DNA from: Prorocentrum cordatum
Taxonomy: Eukaryota; Sar; Dinophyceae; Prorocentrales; Prorocentraceae
Direction: 5' to 3'
Length of the DNA: 64,000 nucleotides
NCBI GenBank assembly: GCA_963575745.1
Contig: CAUYUJ010015837.1
Location: 828,586-892,585, forward strand
The translations under genes and the position numbers were made by a program. Below the pieces are notes generated by a model, which worked only from the letters and a program-made list of their open reading frames with translations, ran no database searches and was not told where the DNA came from. Positions 51,046 to 62,425 of this stretch are shown one piece after another; the stretch's first letter is position 1; the number at the start of each line of letters is the position of its first letter.

Positions 51046-51138
<93 letters not shown>

Positions 51139-51140
51139 GG
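50726..51140. repeat. CTGT (GTCT) tetranucleotide microsatellite
   Basis: About 415 bases of CTGT with rare changes. All + frames read as Cys-Leu-Ser-Val repeats, and all - frames as Thr-Asp-Arg-Gln. No gene. Confidence 0.95.
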
Positions 51141-51317
51141 CAGTCTGTATTGATCTCCTGGGTTACCTTCGGTTTTCTTCCTGCAGGACCGCTGCAGGCT
51201 TCGCGAGCGGGCGAGGTCATTACCCTCGAGAAAAGGGGGGACGCAGTCAGGCCTTTGCTGGTGAGCTCGGCTTGGCGGCGGCTCGGCCTGCGGGCGCTGG
51301 TCCGGGTACGTATGGAG

Positions 51318-52571
51318 CACCTGGCGACCGCTGGTGGCAAGGACCAGTACGGAATGGGAAGTAAGAAGGGCGCTGACCTCTTACTGTGGTGCCTCGAGGC
51401 ACAGGCGGAGGCCCGACCCACGGACGTCTTCCTGAAGCTAGACCTGAAGGCGGATTTCCACAAACTGAGACGCCAACCTGCCACCGCAGCGATGGCGAGA
51501 CACGACCCCTCCGTGGCCGCCGCACTGGCTTCCTGGTGCGGAGGCCCAGTGGACCCTTACTGGAGGGACGCTGGCGGGGCACTGCACAAGGTGCAAAGCA
51601 GCAGAGGCTTTGACCAAGGCGACCCTTTCTCTTCTGCAGGCTTCTCGGTGGCGCAACGCGATGCTCTCACAGATTGCTGGACGGAGCTCCGGAGGCTGGA
51701 CCCTGCTGCCTGGCTCTAGCCCTACCCCGGCGACGCGTACCTCGTGGTCGAGGCCGGCCTCTCCCCGAACGCCCTCATTTCAATGGAGGCTGTCCTGGAG
51801 CCATACGACCTGGAACTCAACCACGCGAAAACGGCGGGTTTGTCCCCGCGCGGGATCGCGGTCGTGCCGCCTGCGCTGCAACACCGCTACGCGGCAGTTC
51901 TTCCAGTGCTCGGCAAGCACCTCAGGCCACGGGGGGACTCTGGGGACAACCCTGCAGCCCTCGGGGCGCGCGCCGACTGCCTCGACAAGGCGGCACAAAA
52001 GCTGCAGAAGCTCTGGGACACGCTCTACCAGCTCCACCAGGCGGGCTTGAAGAAGCAAGCTACAGGGTCCTTGCTTCTAACCTACGCCGGCGCCGCCAGC
52101 CAACACGCCCTGCGGCAGGAGCTGGCTAGCGAAGGGGCCTCTCGACGCTACGACGCCCGGCTGCTGGGCTGCTGGGAGACGCTGCTGCGGCGCGACTTTG
52201 GCGACGAGGCCAAAGAGCTTTCGGGCCTGGCCACGCGGCTGGGCGGCCTCGGGGCGCAACTGGCCTGCTCGCGGCGGAACGATGCCCTCCTTGCCTCCTG
52301 GTCTGACGCAGCTGCGGAGTTTGCGAGAGACCTGGGTAGTGGCTCGCTGCGCGACGTGCTAGAGCGCCTGCCCGCTGCCGCGAGCAGGCAAGAAGAAGCG
52401 AGGCGGGGCCTGGCCCGGCAGGGGCTGCTGTTGGCGGGCGGCGGAACGCTGGCTGACTTCCTGGCCCACGAGCTCAAGCAGGGCTTGGCTATGAAGAAGC
52501 TGCAAACTACACACCACACTGCGTTCTTGCAGCTTGTACTCCTCCCCCAACACGCCATTCTGCGAGGGTAA
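51318..52571 (+). pseudogene. Reverse transcriptase of the second LINE-type element
   Basis: Frame 51045-51719 contains DQYGMGSKKGADLLLW, then DVFLKLDLKADFHKL (LKLDL(R)NAF, first catalytic Asp) and SRGFDQGDPFSSAGFS (S.G..QGDP), both standard RT blocks. After a stop, frame 51744-52571 carries YDLELNHAKTAGL and a long helical region with LLLTYAGAASQHALR...LGCWETLL. The xxDD block expected between the two frames is degenerate (YPGDAYL). The RT would copy the element RNA at its target. Broken by at least one stop and by loss of one catalytic aspartate. Confidence 0.65.
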
Positions 52572-53278
52572 GCTGGGCCGGGCGCGGCAGCCTTCTGGGC
52601 TTCCCCGCCGAGGCGCTCTGCGCGCTTGGGGACGCGCACGGGGAGACATCAGCCCGCCTACGGCTGCACCTCCGGCGGCTGGAGTGCGACCGGGGCCAGC
52701 TCGCGGCGGCGACGACCCATTCCTGCTTGCGGAACCCCAGCGGTCAGGCCTGCGCGCGGCCACTGGACGACCTCGGCTACCACGGCGCCACCTGCAGGCA
52801 CGGTAGACTGGCTCGACGGCTCGGCGGGCTGCTGTGGCGCTGGATTCACGAGGAGCCGCTAGCCGCTCTACGAGCAGCGCGTCCCGTTCTGGTACCTGCC
52901 GCGGCTGGGCCACGCTGGGGAGACGGAGCGCGCCCTGCTTGACTTGGAGTGCCAGGGCGGCGACGCCCGCCGTTGGCGACACTCCGCGGCAGGCACCCCA
53001 ATGCAGCAGCAGGCCGCGGCCCGCCGCGACGGCGAGGCGAGCCGGCGCGGGGGCGAGATGAGCACGCTCGCTACCCTGGAGAGCGCCTCTCCCCATTCGT
53101 CTTCGTGGCGGGGGGAGACTTGGCGCGGAAGCGCGCCTCGGGCCGAAGGCCGAGGTGCGCAGCCTGCCTGACGCAGAGCAGGCGCGCGAGCTCGCGCGCG
53201 CGCGCGCGACGCGTCCTCGCGCGCGGCCTGCAGGGCGAGCTGGCGCGGCAGCTGCGCGCCGCCGCGGGCTTGCGCTGA
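52571..53278 (+). pseudogene. C-terminal Cys/His cluster and restriction-like endonuclease-like tail
   Basis: Near 52725-52805 one frame reads CLRNPSGQACARPLDDLGYH GATCRHG: a C..C...H...C..H series. From 52868 another frame gives YEQRVPFWYLPRLGHAGE, TERALLDLECQ and AAARRDGEASRR, and from about 53070 a third gives RYPGERLSPFVFVAGGDL. Together they follow the order of the (V)EQ.VP.W...LD...D..V......AA...A..A...K...Y......PFV.E..G.L tail of some dinoflagellate elements. The PD..D-type endonuclease assignment is tentative. Confidence 0.45.
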
Positions 53279-53929
53279 GGCGCCGGCGACGCGCCGAGGC
53301 GCTGGGGGCAGCGGCTTAAGCGCCGCGCGCCGCCGCCGCCGCCGCCGCGGGCCCGCGCTGGCGCGCCTGAAAGCCATTGGCGACGGCGCCCAAGGCCGCC
53401 GCGCGGCGAGCGCCGCTGCGCTGACGAGGCGCTGCTGCGAACCAGCGCGGGGCCCCCGCGAAGGCTGGCTTCGCGCCGCGACTGGCCCGCGCCGGAGCGC
53501 TGAAGAACTGGCGGCGGCGCTGGATGGAGGCCACAGCGCGGCGAGCGCCGCGGAGCTGACGGACAGCGAGCCATCGCGGGCCCCCTCGCCGCGGGGCTGC
53601 CGAGCAGGCCTGGCGCGGCGCGGCCGCTGCCGGGCCGCGCAGCCCGCGGTGCTGCCAGCGGCGCGGGGCGGTCGCCGCCTGGGGCGCAGCCTGGGGCATT
53701 GGGCTGGGGCTGGACTGGCGTGCGCTGTCAGCGGCGCGCGGCGGGCGCCGGCCCCCTCTCTTCCCTCCCCCCCTTTCCAGCGCCCCAGACCGCGCCTTGG
53801 TCCGCGCGCCGACTTGAGCCTGTTTTTGAATTCCGGGCCGATGACTACCGTCATCTGTGGGGGGGCGATGACGCCATGTTTGGCGCCAGTGGCGTTTGGA
53901 AATGTTTAGGAATGACCGATGGCGGGTAG
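53279..53929. other. Very GC-rich unassigned region
   Basis: GCGGCG/GCCGCC-rich with overlapping open frames in several directions (for example 52868-53854 on -). No motif is recognised and no gene is claimed. Confidence 0.4.
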
Positions 53930-54169
53930 CAGCAGCATGTAGGTGGCGATCTGCACCACATCGCCTGCGTACACTAGAGTGCCTGCGTGCACCGCGGCGT
54001 CTGTGTACACCACGCCGCCTATGTGCACCACGGCAGCCGCGCGCAACACAGCGCCAGTGTGTGCCACATTGTTTGCGTGCACCATAGCGCTTGCGTTCAC
54101 CACAGCGCCTGCGTACACCACATCAGCCGTGTGCAACACAGCACCACTGTACACCACAGTGCCCGCGTG

Positions 54170-54470
54170 CACCACAGCGCCTGCGTGCACTACGGCGCCT
54201 TCCTGGCCGACTAGCTGCCGCACGTGCGTATATGTGGTGTCGACATGTCTGAGTGTTCCAAGCCCCAGGCGCGAGGCGATTTCAATCCTGGCATATGGAT
54301 CGGATTTTAGGCGCACTTTTACGGCCATTCCAAGACCGAGTTCTGCGAGGAACGTTTGCGTTAGCAAGCCTTCGGCCACTCCAGAAACGATGGCGTATAG
54401 CTCGGCTTCGCCAGAGCTTTGGGCAATCTCTGGTTGGGTGCGACGAAGGGTCGTGTTCAGACAAGGACCT
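54170..54470 (-). pseudogene. Copia RNase H fragment on the - strand
   Basis: On the - strand a single frame reads RRTQPEIAQSSGEAELYAIV, SGVAEGLLTQTFLAELGL and LGLGTLRHVDTTYTHVRQLV, i.e. the SSGEAELYA (catalytic Glu), LA..+G and GLG..RHVD..YLW.Q..V blocks of Copia RNase H. The DSSAA block is altered (SDPYARIEIAS). No LTR, RT or integrase was found nearby, so this is an isolated fragment. Its end merges with the 18-bp minisatellite. Confidence 0.75.
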
Positions 54471-55149
54471 CAAAACACAGAACCGCTAGATGTGGATTTC
54501 CGGGTTGCCTCGCACCCGGCCCAATTTCTGTCTACATACACAACAACGTTGGTGTTTCAGAGTTCCCTCAGGGGCCGAAGATGGCAAAACGCCTTCCCCA
54601 ACCCAGACTCTCCAGCCTCCCCCGCCCTTCATCTGTTGCAGCCGTCCAGGTGCAAGTCCCAGAGTTCATCACGGGTCTACTCGCCTGGCGTGGCGACGGG
54701 CAGGGCCCGCCTTCTTATTCCGAGTCGTTTTCTAACTGTCCTGGGGCATGGTTGAGCCTTTTGGATCCCACAGACAGCAAGTGTTGGATATAGGATTTGG
54801 AAATGGAAACCTCATGGCAAAAGGAGCGCCGCTGGAACCTACGAATCCTCCCGAGTCCTCCCGCATCATCCTAGCTCTTCCCATCTGCGACCAGAAGGCT
54901 CCCGCAGAATTGGCCATCGGAGAACCAAGCGGACTGATTCAATCGACCATTCTGCGGTGCACGCTGAGATGCGCACGCGCGCTGTAGCGCCGACCCGCAC
55001 GACGGGGGCAAGGGTCAGGGAAGAGGAAAATGGGGAGGGGGTGGGGGAGGAGGTTAAGGAGGAGGAGGAGGAGGAGGAGGAGAAGGAGGAGGAGGAGGAG
55101 GAGGAGGAGGGGGGAGGAAGGATGAACATCGCATTCCATTATCAGCACT
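54471..55149. other. Loop of the foldback, unassigned plus GGA tract
   Basis: No recognised gene. GGA microsatellite at 55056-55120. Confidence 0.45.
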
Positions 55150-55918
55150 TCCTTTGCGTGGTGTTCAGTTGTCCTGTGCACGCAAGCGCTGTGGTGTACA
55201 CCAGCGCTGCGTTGCACGCGGATGCTGTGGTGTACACAGGCGCTGTGGTGTGCACTGGCGCTGCTGTGCACGCAAAACTTGTTGTGTACAAAGGTGCTGT
55301 GTTGCACATGGTTGCTGCGGTGTACACATTTGTTCTGGTGTACACGGGCGCTGTTTTGCGCCCAACCACTGTTTGCACACGGCTGTTGCAAAGTACGCAG
55401 GCGCTGTGGTGTACACGCGCGCTGTGGTGCACGCGAGCACGGTGGTGTACACAGGCGCTGTGTTGCACATGGTTGTTGCGTTGTACACATTCGCCATGAT
55501 GTACACAGGCGCTGTGGCGCACGCGAGCACAGTGGTGTACAAAGTGTACTGAGGCGGTGCGTTGCATACGGTCGTTGCGGTGTACACATGCGCTGTGCTG
55601 TACACGCGCGCTGTGGTGCACGCGGGCACTGTGGTGTACACAGGCGCTGTGGTGAAGATTGCCACCCACATTCTGCTCGTATTTGGCCCGGGTCATCCCT
55701 AGGCTTTCCAGACGCCGCCGGCGCGGAACGTGACGTCATCTGGGGGGGGCGCGGGGCCGATGACGGCCGCTATCCCAGAAATGTTACAAACAGGCTTTCC
55801 TCCGCGACACGGTCTCGTTCCCCAGGCGCGGCTGGGGCGCGCCCTCGACGCGCGATTTACCTGCGGGTAAGCAACGTGTGCCCAGAAAGTTTGTCAGTCT
55901 GTGTGTGGCGACGGTTTC

Positions 55919-57776
55919 TCCTAATGGTGAAATAAGCGTTTTAATGGTGAAATAGAAATCTTAATGGTGAAATAGAATTTCTTAATGGTGAAATAGAATA
56001 CCTTAATGGTGAAATGAAATACCTTAATGGTGAAATAAAATACACCACGTAAACACACCACGCAAACACCACGCAAAAACACCACGTAAACCGCCGCTCC
56101 CGCGGCGCACGCAAACACCACACAAAAACACCACGTAAACCGCGACCCACCCCACGGCGCTCCGGCGCCGCTCCAGCGGCGCACGCAAACACCACGCAAA
56201 AACACCACGCAAAGACTCCCCGCTCCAGCGGCGCACGCAAACACCACGCAAAAACACCACGCAAAGACGCGCCGCTCCAGCGGCGCACGCAAACACCACG
56301 CAAAAACACCACGTAAACCGCGACCCGCCCCACGGCGCTCCGGCGCCGCTCCAGCGGCGCACGCAAACACCACGCAAAAACACCACGTAAACCGCGACCC
56401 GCCCCACGGCGCTCTGGCGCCGCTCCAGCGGCGCACGCAAACACCACGCAAAAACACCACGTAAACCGCGACCCGCCCCACGGCGTTCCGGCGCCGCTCC
56501 AGCGGTGCACGCAAACACAACGCAAAAACACCACGCAAAAACACCACGCAAAAACACCACGTAAACCGCGACCTGCCCCACTGCGCTCCTGGGGTGCTGC
56601 AGCGGCGCTGCAGCGGGCTGCAGCGGCGCTCCAGCTGCGCTCCTGCGCCGCTCCAGCGGCGCACGCAAACACCACGCAAAAACACCACGCAAAAACACAA
56701 CGTAAACCGCGACCCGCCCCACTGCGCCCCTGCGCCGCTCCAGCGGCGCACGCAAACACCACGCAAAAACACCACGCAAAAACACATGTAAACCGCGACC
56801 TGCCCCACTGCGCCCCCGCGCCGCTCCAGCGGCGCACGCGAACACAACGCAAAAAAAACACAACGTAAACCGCGGCCTGCCCCACGGCGCCCCTGCGCCG
56901 CTCCAGTGGCGCACGCAAACACCACGCAAAAACACCACGCGGAAACAAAAAAAAACACCACGCAAACCGCGACCTGCCCGACGGCGCTCCGGCGCCGCTC
57001 CAGCGGCGCACGCAAACACCACGCAAAGACACCACGTAAACCGCGACCTGCCCCACGGCGCCCCTGCGCCGCTCCAGTGGCGCACGCAAACAACGCAAAA
57101 ACACAACGCAAAAACACAACGTAAACCGCGACCTGCCCCACTGCGCCCCTGCGCCTCTCCAGTGGCGCACGCAAACACCACGCAAAAACACCACGTAAAC
57201 CGCGACCCGCCCCACGGCGCTCCGGCGCCGCTCCAGCGGCGCACGCAAACACCACGCAAAAACACCACGCAAAAACACCGCGTAAACCGCGACCTGCCCC
57301 ACGGCGCTCCGGCGCCGCTCCAGCGGCGCACGCAAACACCACGCAAAGACACCACGTAAACCGCGATCTGCCCCACGGCGCTCCCGCGCCGCTCCAGCGG
57401 CGCACGCAAACACAACACAAAAACACAACGTAAACCGAGACCTGCCCCACTGCGTCCCCGCGCCGCCCCAGCGGCGCACAAATACACTACGCAAATACAC
57501 CACGCAAAAACACCACGCAAAAACACACCACGTGAACCGCGACCTGCCCCACTGCGTCCCCGCGCCGCCCCAGCGGCGCACAAAAACACCACGCAAACAC
57601 ACCACGCAAAAACACCACGCAAAACCGCTACGTGGTGTTTTTGCGTGGTGTTTTTGCGTGGTGTATTTGCTTGATGTCTAATTCACCCTCCAGCGTTCGC
57701 GTGGTGTTTTTGCGTAGTGTTTTTGCGTGGTGTATTTGCGTGGTGTTTTTGCGTGGTGTCTGATTTCACCATTAGG
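55919..57776. mobile_element. Foldback element: TAATGGTGAAAT inverted ends around a 74-bp tandem array
   Basis: The left end starts CCTAATGGTGAAAT (55920) and carries six ~20-bp units of TTAATGGTGAAATAGAA. The right end finishes ATTTCACCATTAGG (57763-57776), the exact inverted complement. Between them are about 17 units built on a 74-bp repeat (spacing 74 at 56356, 56430 and 56504), each with one to three AAAAACACCACGC sub-units and the perfect hairpin GCGCCGCTCCAGCGGCGC. Near 57625 the sub-unit turns around (GTGGTGTTTTTGCGTGGTG), making a large palindrome. Three - frames of more than 500 codons are open at once, so these are not genes. No clear target duplication. Confidence 0.8.
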
Positions 57777-57784
57777 ATGAACTC

Positions 57785-58080
57785 TCGTGTGTGGCTGTCT
57801 GTCTGTTTGTCTGTCTTTGTGTCTGTGCGTCTGTCTGTTTATCTTTCTGCTTGTCTTTCTGTTTGTCTGTCTGTTTGTATGTCTGTCTGTCTGTCTTTGT
57901 GTCTGTCTGTCTGAGTCCGTCTGTCCGTCTGTCTGTCTGTCTGTCTGTCTGTCAGTCAGTCTGTCTGTGTGTCTGTCTGTTTGTGAATCCTCCTCTTCCT
58001 CCTCCTCCTCCTCCCCCGCCCCCCTCCTCCCTCTGGCACGCTCGTTTCCCCCGCCCCATGCCCCGTCCTCCATCCCCCTT
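57785..58080. repeat. CTGT microsatellite and CCT tract
   Basis: CTGT/CTTT tetramers at 57796-57985 followed by CCT-rich sequence to about 58080. Confidence 0.9.
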
Positions 58081-58189
58081 TCTTGAAAAGTAGGTCGTGC
58101 CTGTCGCACCCTCACACGTGTCATTACGGCGAGCTGTGCGTTTCGCCTGAGACTTCCTCAATCGCGCGTGATCCTGAAGCTTGATGTGT

Positions 58190-58645
58190 GCAACAGCTTC
58201 AAGGATTGACGCAGCTGGTTCACAAAATGTGGCTTTCGTTCAGCGCCGCTCACATTTGTCTAACACATTTCTGTTGCTTCAAGGATGGAGGGCGATTATT
58301 TGTTCAAAATGTGGTTGTGAAGACGTTCGCAGCAGTTTCAATGATGCGCAACGTTCAAGTAGCAGGAATGGCTTTTAAGTGCGATGCAAGGTTGCACGAC
58401 GCAACAGTTACGTTCATGCGCGGTGTTCAAGCCAAAGGAATGGTGTTCTGGCGCAGTCACGTTGATTCGCGGCGTGACGTCCTGGGAATTGTGTCTTGCC
58501 ACGGCTAATTATTCTCAGGCGGTTGTTGTTCATTGGGGCGTTTCCCGCAGTTTGTAGGTACCTGCGAACAGGGAGCTTGTTGGATGAAGGGTTTATCGCA
58601 TCATCGTTGATGCGCCTTGGGTTTAAACTGTTCCTCCCCGTTCTC
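58190..58645. repeat. Inverted copy of the composite repeat of 30592-31390
   Basis: Read on the complementary strand, the 83-bp-type unit (CAAAATGTGGCTTTCG, CAGCGCCGCTCACATTTG near 58225-58265) is followed by the ~56-bp type (GCGCAGTCACGTTGATTCGC, CCTGGGAATT near 58452-58495). Then comes the outer segment with CATCGTTGATGCGCCTTGGG (58602-58621), ending at the CCT tract. Order and flanking microsatellite match the copy in RPS25 intron 3, inverted. Confidence 0.7.
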
Positions 58646-58760
58646 CTCCTCCTCCTCCTCCTCCTCCTCCTCCTAGCCCACCGCTGCTCCTCCTCCTCCT
58701 CCTCCTTCCTTCCTCTTCTTTCGCCTCCCCCCTCCTCCCTCCTCCCTCCTCCCCAGACCC
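58646..58760. repeat. CCT microsatellite
   Basis: CTCCTCCTC runs with short breaks; counterpart of the GAGGAGGAG end that borders the composite repeat at 30580. Confidence 0.9.
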
Positions 58761-60690
58761 CCGACGTCATAATTTTTCCATGCCGTCGATCCTCCAGAGG
58801 TCTCGACCCATTCCGCATGACCGGTTTCTCGCCACGAGCCGTTCTTGTGACGGCCCCGAGTCCCGCGAGGGGCCCCCGAGGGCAGAAGGTGTCGAAAAAC
58901 CTCCCGTCGGGATTCTTGCTTCATGACCCGAGGGGGCCTGGGCTCCTCCAGAGGCGCCGCGCGGCGTCTCTTTCTGTTCGTTGGTTTGTTTGTTTGCTCC
59001 TCTTCTCTCCTTCTCTCTCCTTCTCTCTCTCTCTCTCCTCCTCCTCCCCGCTCCTCCCTTCCATCCTTCCCTCTCTCCCGCCCTCCTCCTGCCCGGAAGA
59101 GCCTGGGCGTCCCACTCCGCCGCGCCCCGCCGGCCTCCTCCTCGCCGTCCGAGTCCGAGGCCCGTGGGGCAGGCCGAGGAGGCACGGCGGGGGGACGGCC
59201 AGATAGATAACACTCGCGGCCGCGAGGGAGGCAGAGGCCAGCAGCCAGCGACCCGGCCCCGGAGGGGACGGGCCCTGCGGCAGGCTCGTCGCGTCGTGCT
59301 GACCGGCGGCGACCCCGCCGCTGGCGTTCCGGGTGAGAACGCCGCCAACGACCCAGAATCGGTCGATGCTGAGCGATCTGACGTTTCGGAAGCTGCCGAT
59401 CGTTCAAGGTTGAACGATCCCCGCGGTGTCAGGAGCCAACGCCGAAGCTGGCACGTCACGAACTTGCCGTGCGAATTTGATCGTTGTTCCGTTTGCCGTC
59501 GTCCCGGTCGCTGCGGCTGGATTCCCTTCGAAGCTCTGGCCAGAACGCACCCCCTGGAGAGATGTATTGGGGGCTACAATTTTACAGGGGTGACGTGGAG
59601 GACCAAGGGGTCCTGGAGGGAAGTAGTCTTGGATGTGTTTCACCATCATGTCTTTCGCTGTCGGTATTCTGGGGCCCAGCCTGAGAAACTGGGCCAGGGG
59701 AAGCGCTGCAGTCTCAGAATCTGTTTCGCTCGGGACCCATGTCCTATGTCCACCATGCTAAGCGAGGACTGAGGAGGGAGGGAGAAGGGTTCGAAGGAGG
59801 AAGGCGAGAGGAGGGAGGAGGAGTAGGAACGGCAAGGAGGAGAAGGAGGAGGACACTCAGGGGAGGAGGCTGCAATACTGGCCCGTCTGATCGAGACTGC
59901 GCCGCCATGTGCAGTGCAGGGAGGGGGCCGTAGTGTGGGAGTGGGGCGGGGGCACGGTCATCGGCGCACGTGGGACGACGGCCGCTCGTCCGTTGGCACA
60001 GGCAGAGTGGTGGTGTTTGGGTGGCCACTGCGAGGCATGGCTTCACACAGTGTCTGCGATCGTTTCTCTGCCGCTCGCTGCCCTTCTTGCCCCCCCTCGC
60101 ATTGTATCCGCTCGCCCGTCCGCGAAGCCCCTCGCAGGCCTCTGAGCTTCTCTGGAAAAGTCGTCATGCAGTTCAGGCCACGCAGCGTCTGGGGGATGGT
60201 TCACCGATGTTGTCATCGTCTCCATCGCCAGGCCGCCCGCGCCATCACAATCGTCATCGGTGGAGCCAGCGCGATCCGCGCAGCATCCGCTCAGATGGGC
60301 CCCACGCGGGGCAGCATAGCGATGGACGAGACCCTGGCGCGCGGGTCGAGGACGGGCCTTTGCGTTTGCGTCTTGTGCTCTTGGCGGCAATGGAGGAATG
60401 AAGGACCAGGGAGGAGGAAGAAGGCGGGAACGAGGAGGAGATGGGGAGGGGAGGGGGGAGAGTACGCGACGGGGTGGAACGAACGCCCGACCCTCGGCAT
60501 GCCAGACCCTCGGCACGACTCTTGGGCGGCCTCTGGAGGGCCCTCGGTGGCGCCGAAGCGGTTTCTGGGGGCTGCGCCCACCTGGGAAGTGCTTGCTCTC
60601 ACGCAATGCGCACTGCAGGTTTCAGTCCAGCTATCAGGGATTCCTGCTTTTGGCAGGGCTCAGGACCTCGCATGTCTGGGGAGGGAGGGT
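58761..60690. other. Unassigned region with low-complexity tracts
   Basis: No recognised gene. C/T-rich at 59000-59095 and purine-rich at 59765-59865 and 60400-60470. The + frame 58981-59772 includes a short Cys-rich word (CEFDRCSVCRRPGRC), but no known family is seen. Confidence 0.4.
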
Positions 60691-60693
60691 GAG

Positions 60694-60703
60694 ATGATGC
60701 TGA

Positions 60704-60763
<60 letters not shown>

Positions 60764-61535
60764 GGTTGATGCTGATGATGGTGATGCTGCTGCTGATGAT
60801 GATGCTGATGCTGATGATGAAGGTGGTGGTGGTGGTGGTGCTGCTGATGAAGTTGGTGATGATGATGCTGCTGATGGTGGTGATGGTGATGCTGATGCTG
60901 ATGATGCTGATGATGATGAGGATGGTGATGATGCTGATGATGCTGCTGCTTCTGATGATGATGATGATGATGAGGTGGCTGCTGATGATGATGATGATCA
61001 TGCTGACGACGACGATCACGTAGATAGTGATGATGCTGTTGATGATGATGATGACGATGATGATCATGATGATGCTGATGATGATGATGCTGATGATGCG
61101 GATGCTGATGGTAATGATCATGATGACGACGATGCCGTAGACGATGCTGCTGATGGTGATGATGATGATGGTGATGCTGAGGATGAGGATGAGGATTGGG
61201 ATGATGATGAGGATGCTGATGAGGATGAGGACCATAATGAGCATGATGATTAGGATAATGAGGATGCTGATGTTGATGAGGATGATGATGCTGATGATGA
61301 TGATAATGATGATGACGCTGATGCTGCTGCTGATGAGGATGATGATGATGGTGATGAAGATGATGACGATGATGCTGGTACTGATACTGATGCTGGTACT
61401 GGTACTTATACTGGTGATGATGATGATGATGATGATGAGGAGGAGGAGGAGGAGGATGAGGAAGAGGTAGAGGAAGAGGAGGAGGAGGAGGATGAGAAGG
61501 AGGAGGAGGAGGAAGAGGAGGAGGATCGGACAGAC
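60694..61535. repeat. GAT/GCT trinucleotide microsatellite, ~840 bp
   Basis: GATGATGCTGATG with many variants, ending in GGA-rich units. Poly-Met/Leu, poly-Asp, poly-His and poly-Ile shadow frames are open on both strands. Confidence 0.95.
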
Positions 61536-61601
61536 TGATGACTCCGTTGAAGGGCACGGCTAGGCCAAGCCCCCAAGAGAGCCACGAACTATACTATATT
61601 G

Positions 61602-61990
61602 CTATCTCCTGGGCGCTGGCGGTCGGTGCCCGCCGATGGGTACCCCCGTACGGGGGTGGCGGGAGCCCTGGAAATTAGCGAGAGTTGTCATTCGGATACG
61701 GCCAGAGGCCCAGGTCACTTGACCCAGGCAGTCCCTCAGCAGCGTGGACGACTGGCGAGTGGATGCTGATCCACCGCATCGCAAACAAAACACATACGGG
61801 CTCTCGGTGACCAAGTGGTGGCCACGGAACAGCTCAAACGGTGGCTCGGGGGCGTTCGAGGCCCGCAGGAACCTGGAGGAGCCCGGGCTGGCCACCGAGG
61901 CCAGCTCCTCAGAGGGGACCCCCCTGTCGGACACCACAAGGGGGGTCCCCGCCCGCACGGCACACGGGCTCGGCGGGCCCTGGAATCCAA
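61602..61990 (-). pseudogene. Second C-terminal zinc-finger-like module (- strand element)
   Basis: - strand FRGHHLVTESPYVFCLRCGG...LLRDCLGQ and LANFQGSRHPRTGVPIGGH: H...CxxC...C and the G.HP closing word typical of this C-terminus. The stop lies near 61602, which probably marks the end of the element protein. Confidence 0.6.
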
Positions 61991-61996
61991 GGTCTC

Positions 61997-62425
61997 TCAG
62001 CGGTCCGCAGCACGAAGGGCGACTCGGATGGCCTCCTCACAAGCGGAGGGGAGAGGGGCGGCGGAGGAAGAGTAGGGGAGATGAGCTCGAGCCCGAGCCA
62101 TCATTCCCTGCAACCGCGTGGGAACACAGGCGCTGGAGGCCAGACGGGCCCTGCGGGCGTCCGTGGACGCCGACGCACCACACCTCCTGCACCGCACCGT
62201 GCCTCCGAGGCGCTCGATGTCGTGACGCGACCCGACCAACTGTACAGGCCTGGCCGTCGTCACTGGCCGAACGCGGGGCGGCACGAACAAGCTGGCAGCT
62301 TCTGTGTGCTCGCCAACTGCTGACATGAGCCCGGACAGGGCCTTCGCCTCATCTTTGGCATCGCTGAGCTTCACCTTGAACAAGTCTCGCAAGGTGTCTG
62401 GCAATCTGTGCAGGCGAGCTCCCAC
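61997..62425 (-). pseudogene. First C-terminal zinc-finger-like module (- strand element)
   Basis: Begins with KVGARLHRLPDTLRDL, overlapping the RNase H end. Then SRHDIERLGGTVRCRRCGAS ... SSAC: a histidine, a CxxC pair and a distal Cys, followed by RLQGMMARARAH. Same kind of module as FCRVCGAS at 3591-3905. Probably nucleic-acid binding. Confidence 0.6.

Larger units (their letters stand above)
51186..53278 (+). mobile_element. LINE-type element remnant with RT and endonuclease-like tail
   Basis: An RT block (51318-52571) is followed by a Cys/His cluster (near 52720-52800) and a segment resembling the restriction-like endonuclease tail of some non-LTR elements (52868-53278). It differs in its order of domains from the RT/RNase H elements at 926-4126 and 61600-63180, since no RNase H is seen. 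Frames shift several times. No terminal features could be placed; the left side abuts the CTGT microsatellite. Confidence 0.6.
53930..55678. repeat. Foldback structure with 18-bp minisatellite arms
   Basis: The left arm (53930-54220) is GCGCCTGCGTGCACCACA-type units of 18 bp. The right arm (55150-55678) is the same unit in inverse orientation (GCTGTGGTGTACACAGGC). The outer ends also match as inverted complements (AGCAGCATGTAGGTGGCGAT near 53931 against the complement of the 55640-55677 segment). Hexapeptide VHHSAC frames are shadows. The loop (54220-55150) holds a Copia RNase H fragment and a GGA tract. Confidence 0.75.

Noticed and set aside
50675-51364. Cys-Leu-Ser-Val repeat protein (+) and Thr-Asp-Arg-Gln protein (-)
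   Set aside because: Direct translation of the CTGT microsatellite; open in every frame.
53930-55696. VHHSAC hexapeptide-repeat genes
   Set aside because: The 18-bp unit keeps frames open in both arms of an inverted minisatellite. There is no start context or conserved flank.
56050-57620. CRISPR array (regular repeats)
   Set aside because: There are no unique spacers; the whole unit repeats in tandem, and the host is eukaryotic with no cas genes.
55921-57622. Three - strand open frames of 509-554 codons
   Set aside because: They overlap in all three frames over a tandem array, so they arise from the repeat composition. No start, domain or codon bias supports a gene.
60660-61557. Poly-His, poly-Met/Leu, poly-Asp and poly-Ile proteins
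   Set aside because: Shadows of the GAT/GCT microsatellite on both strands.
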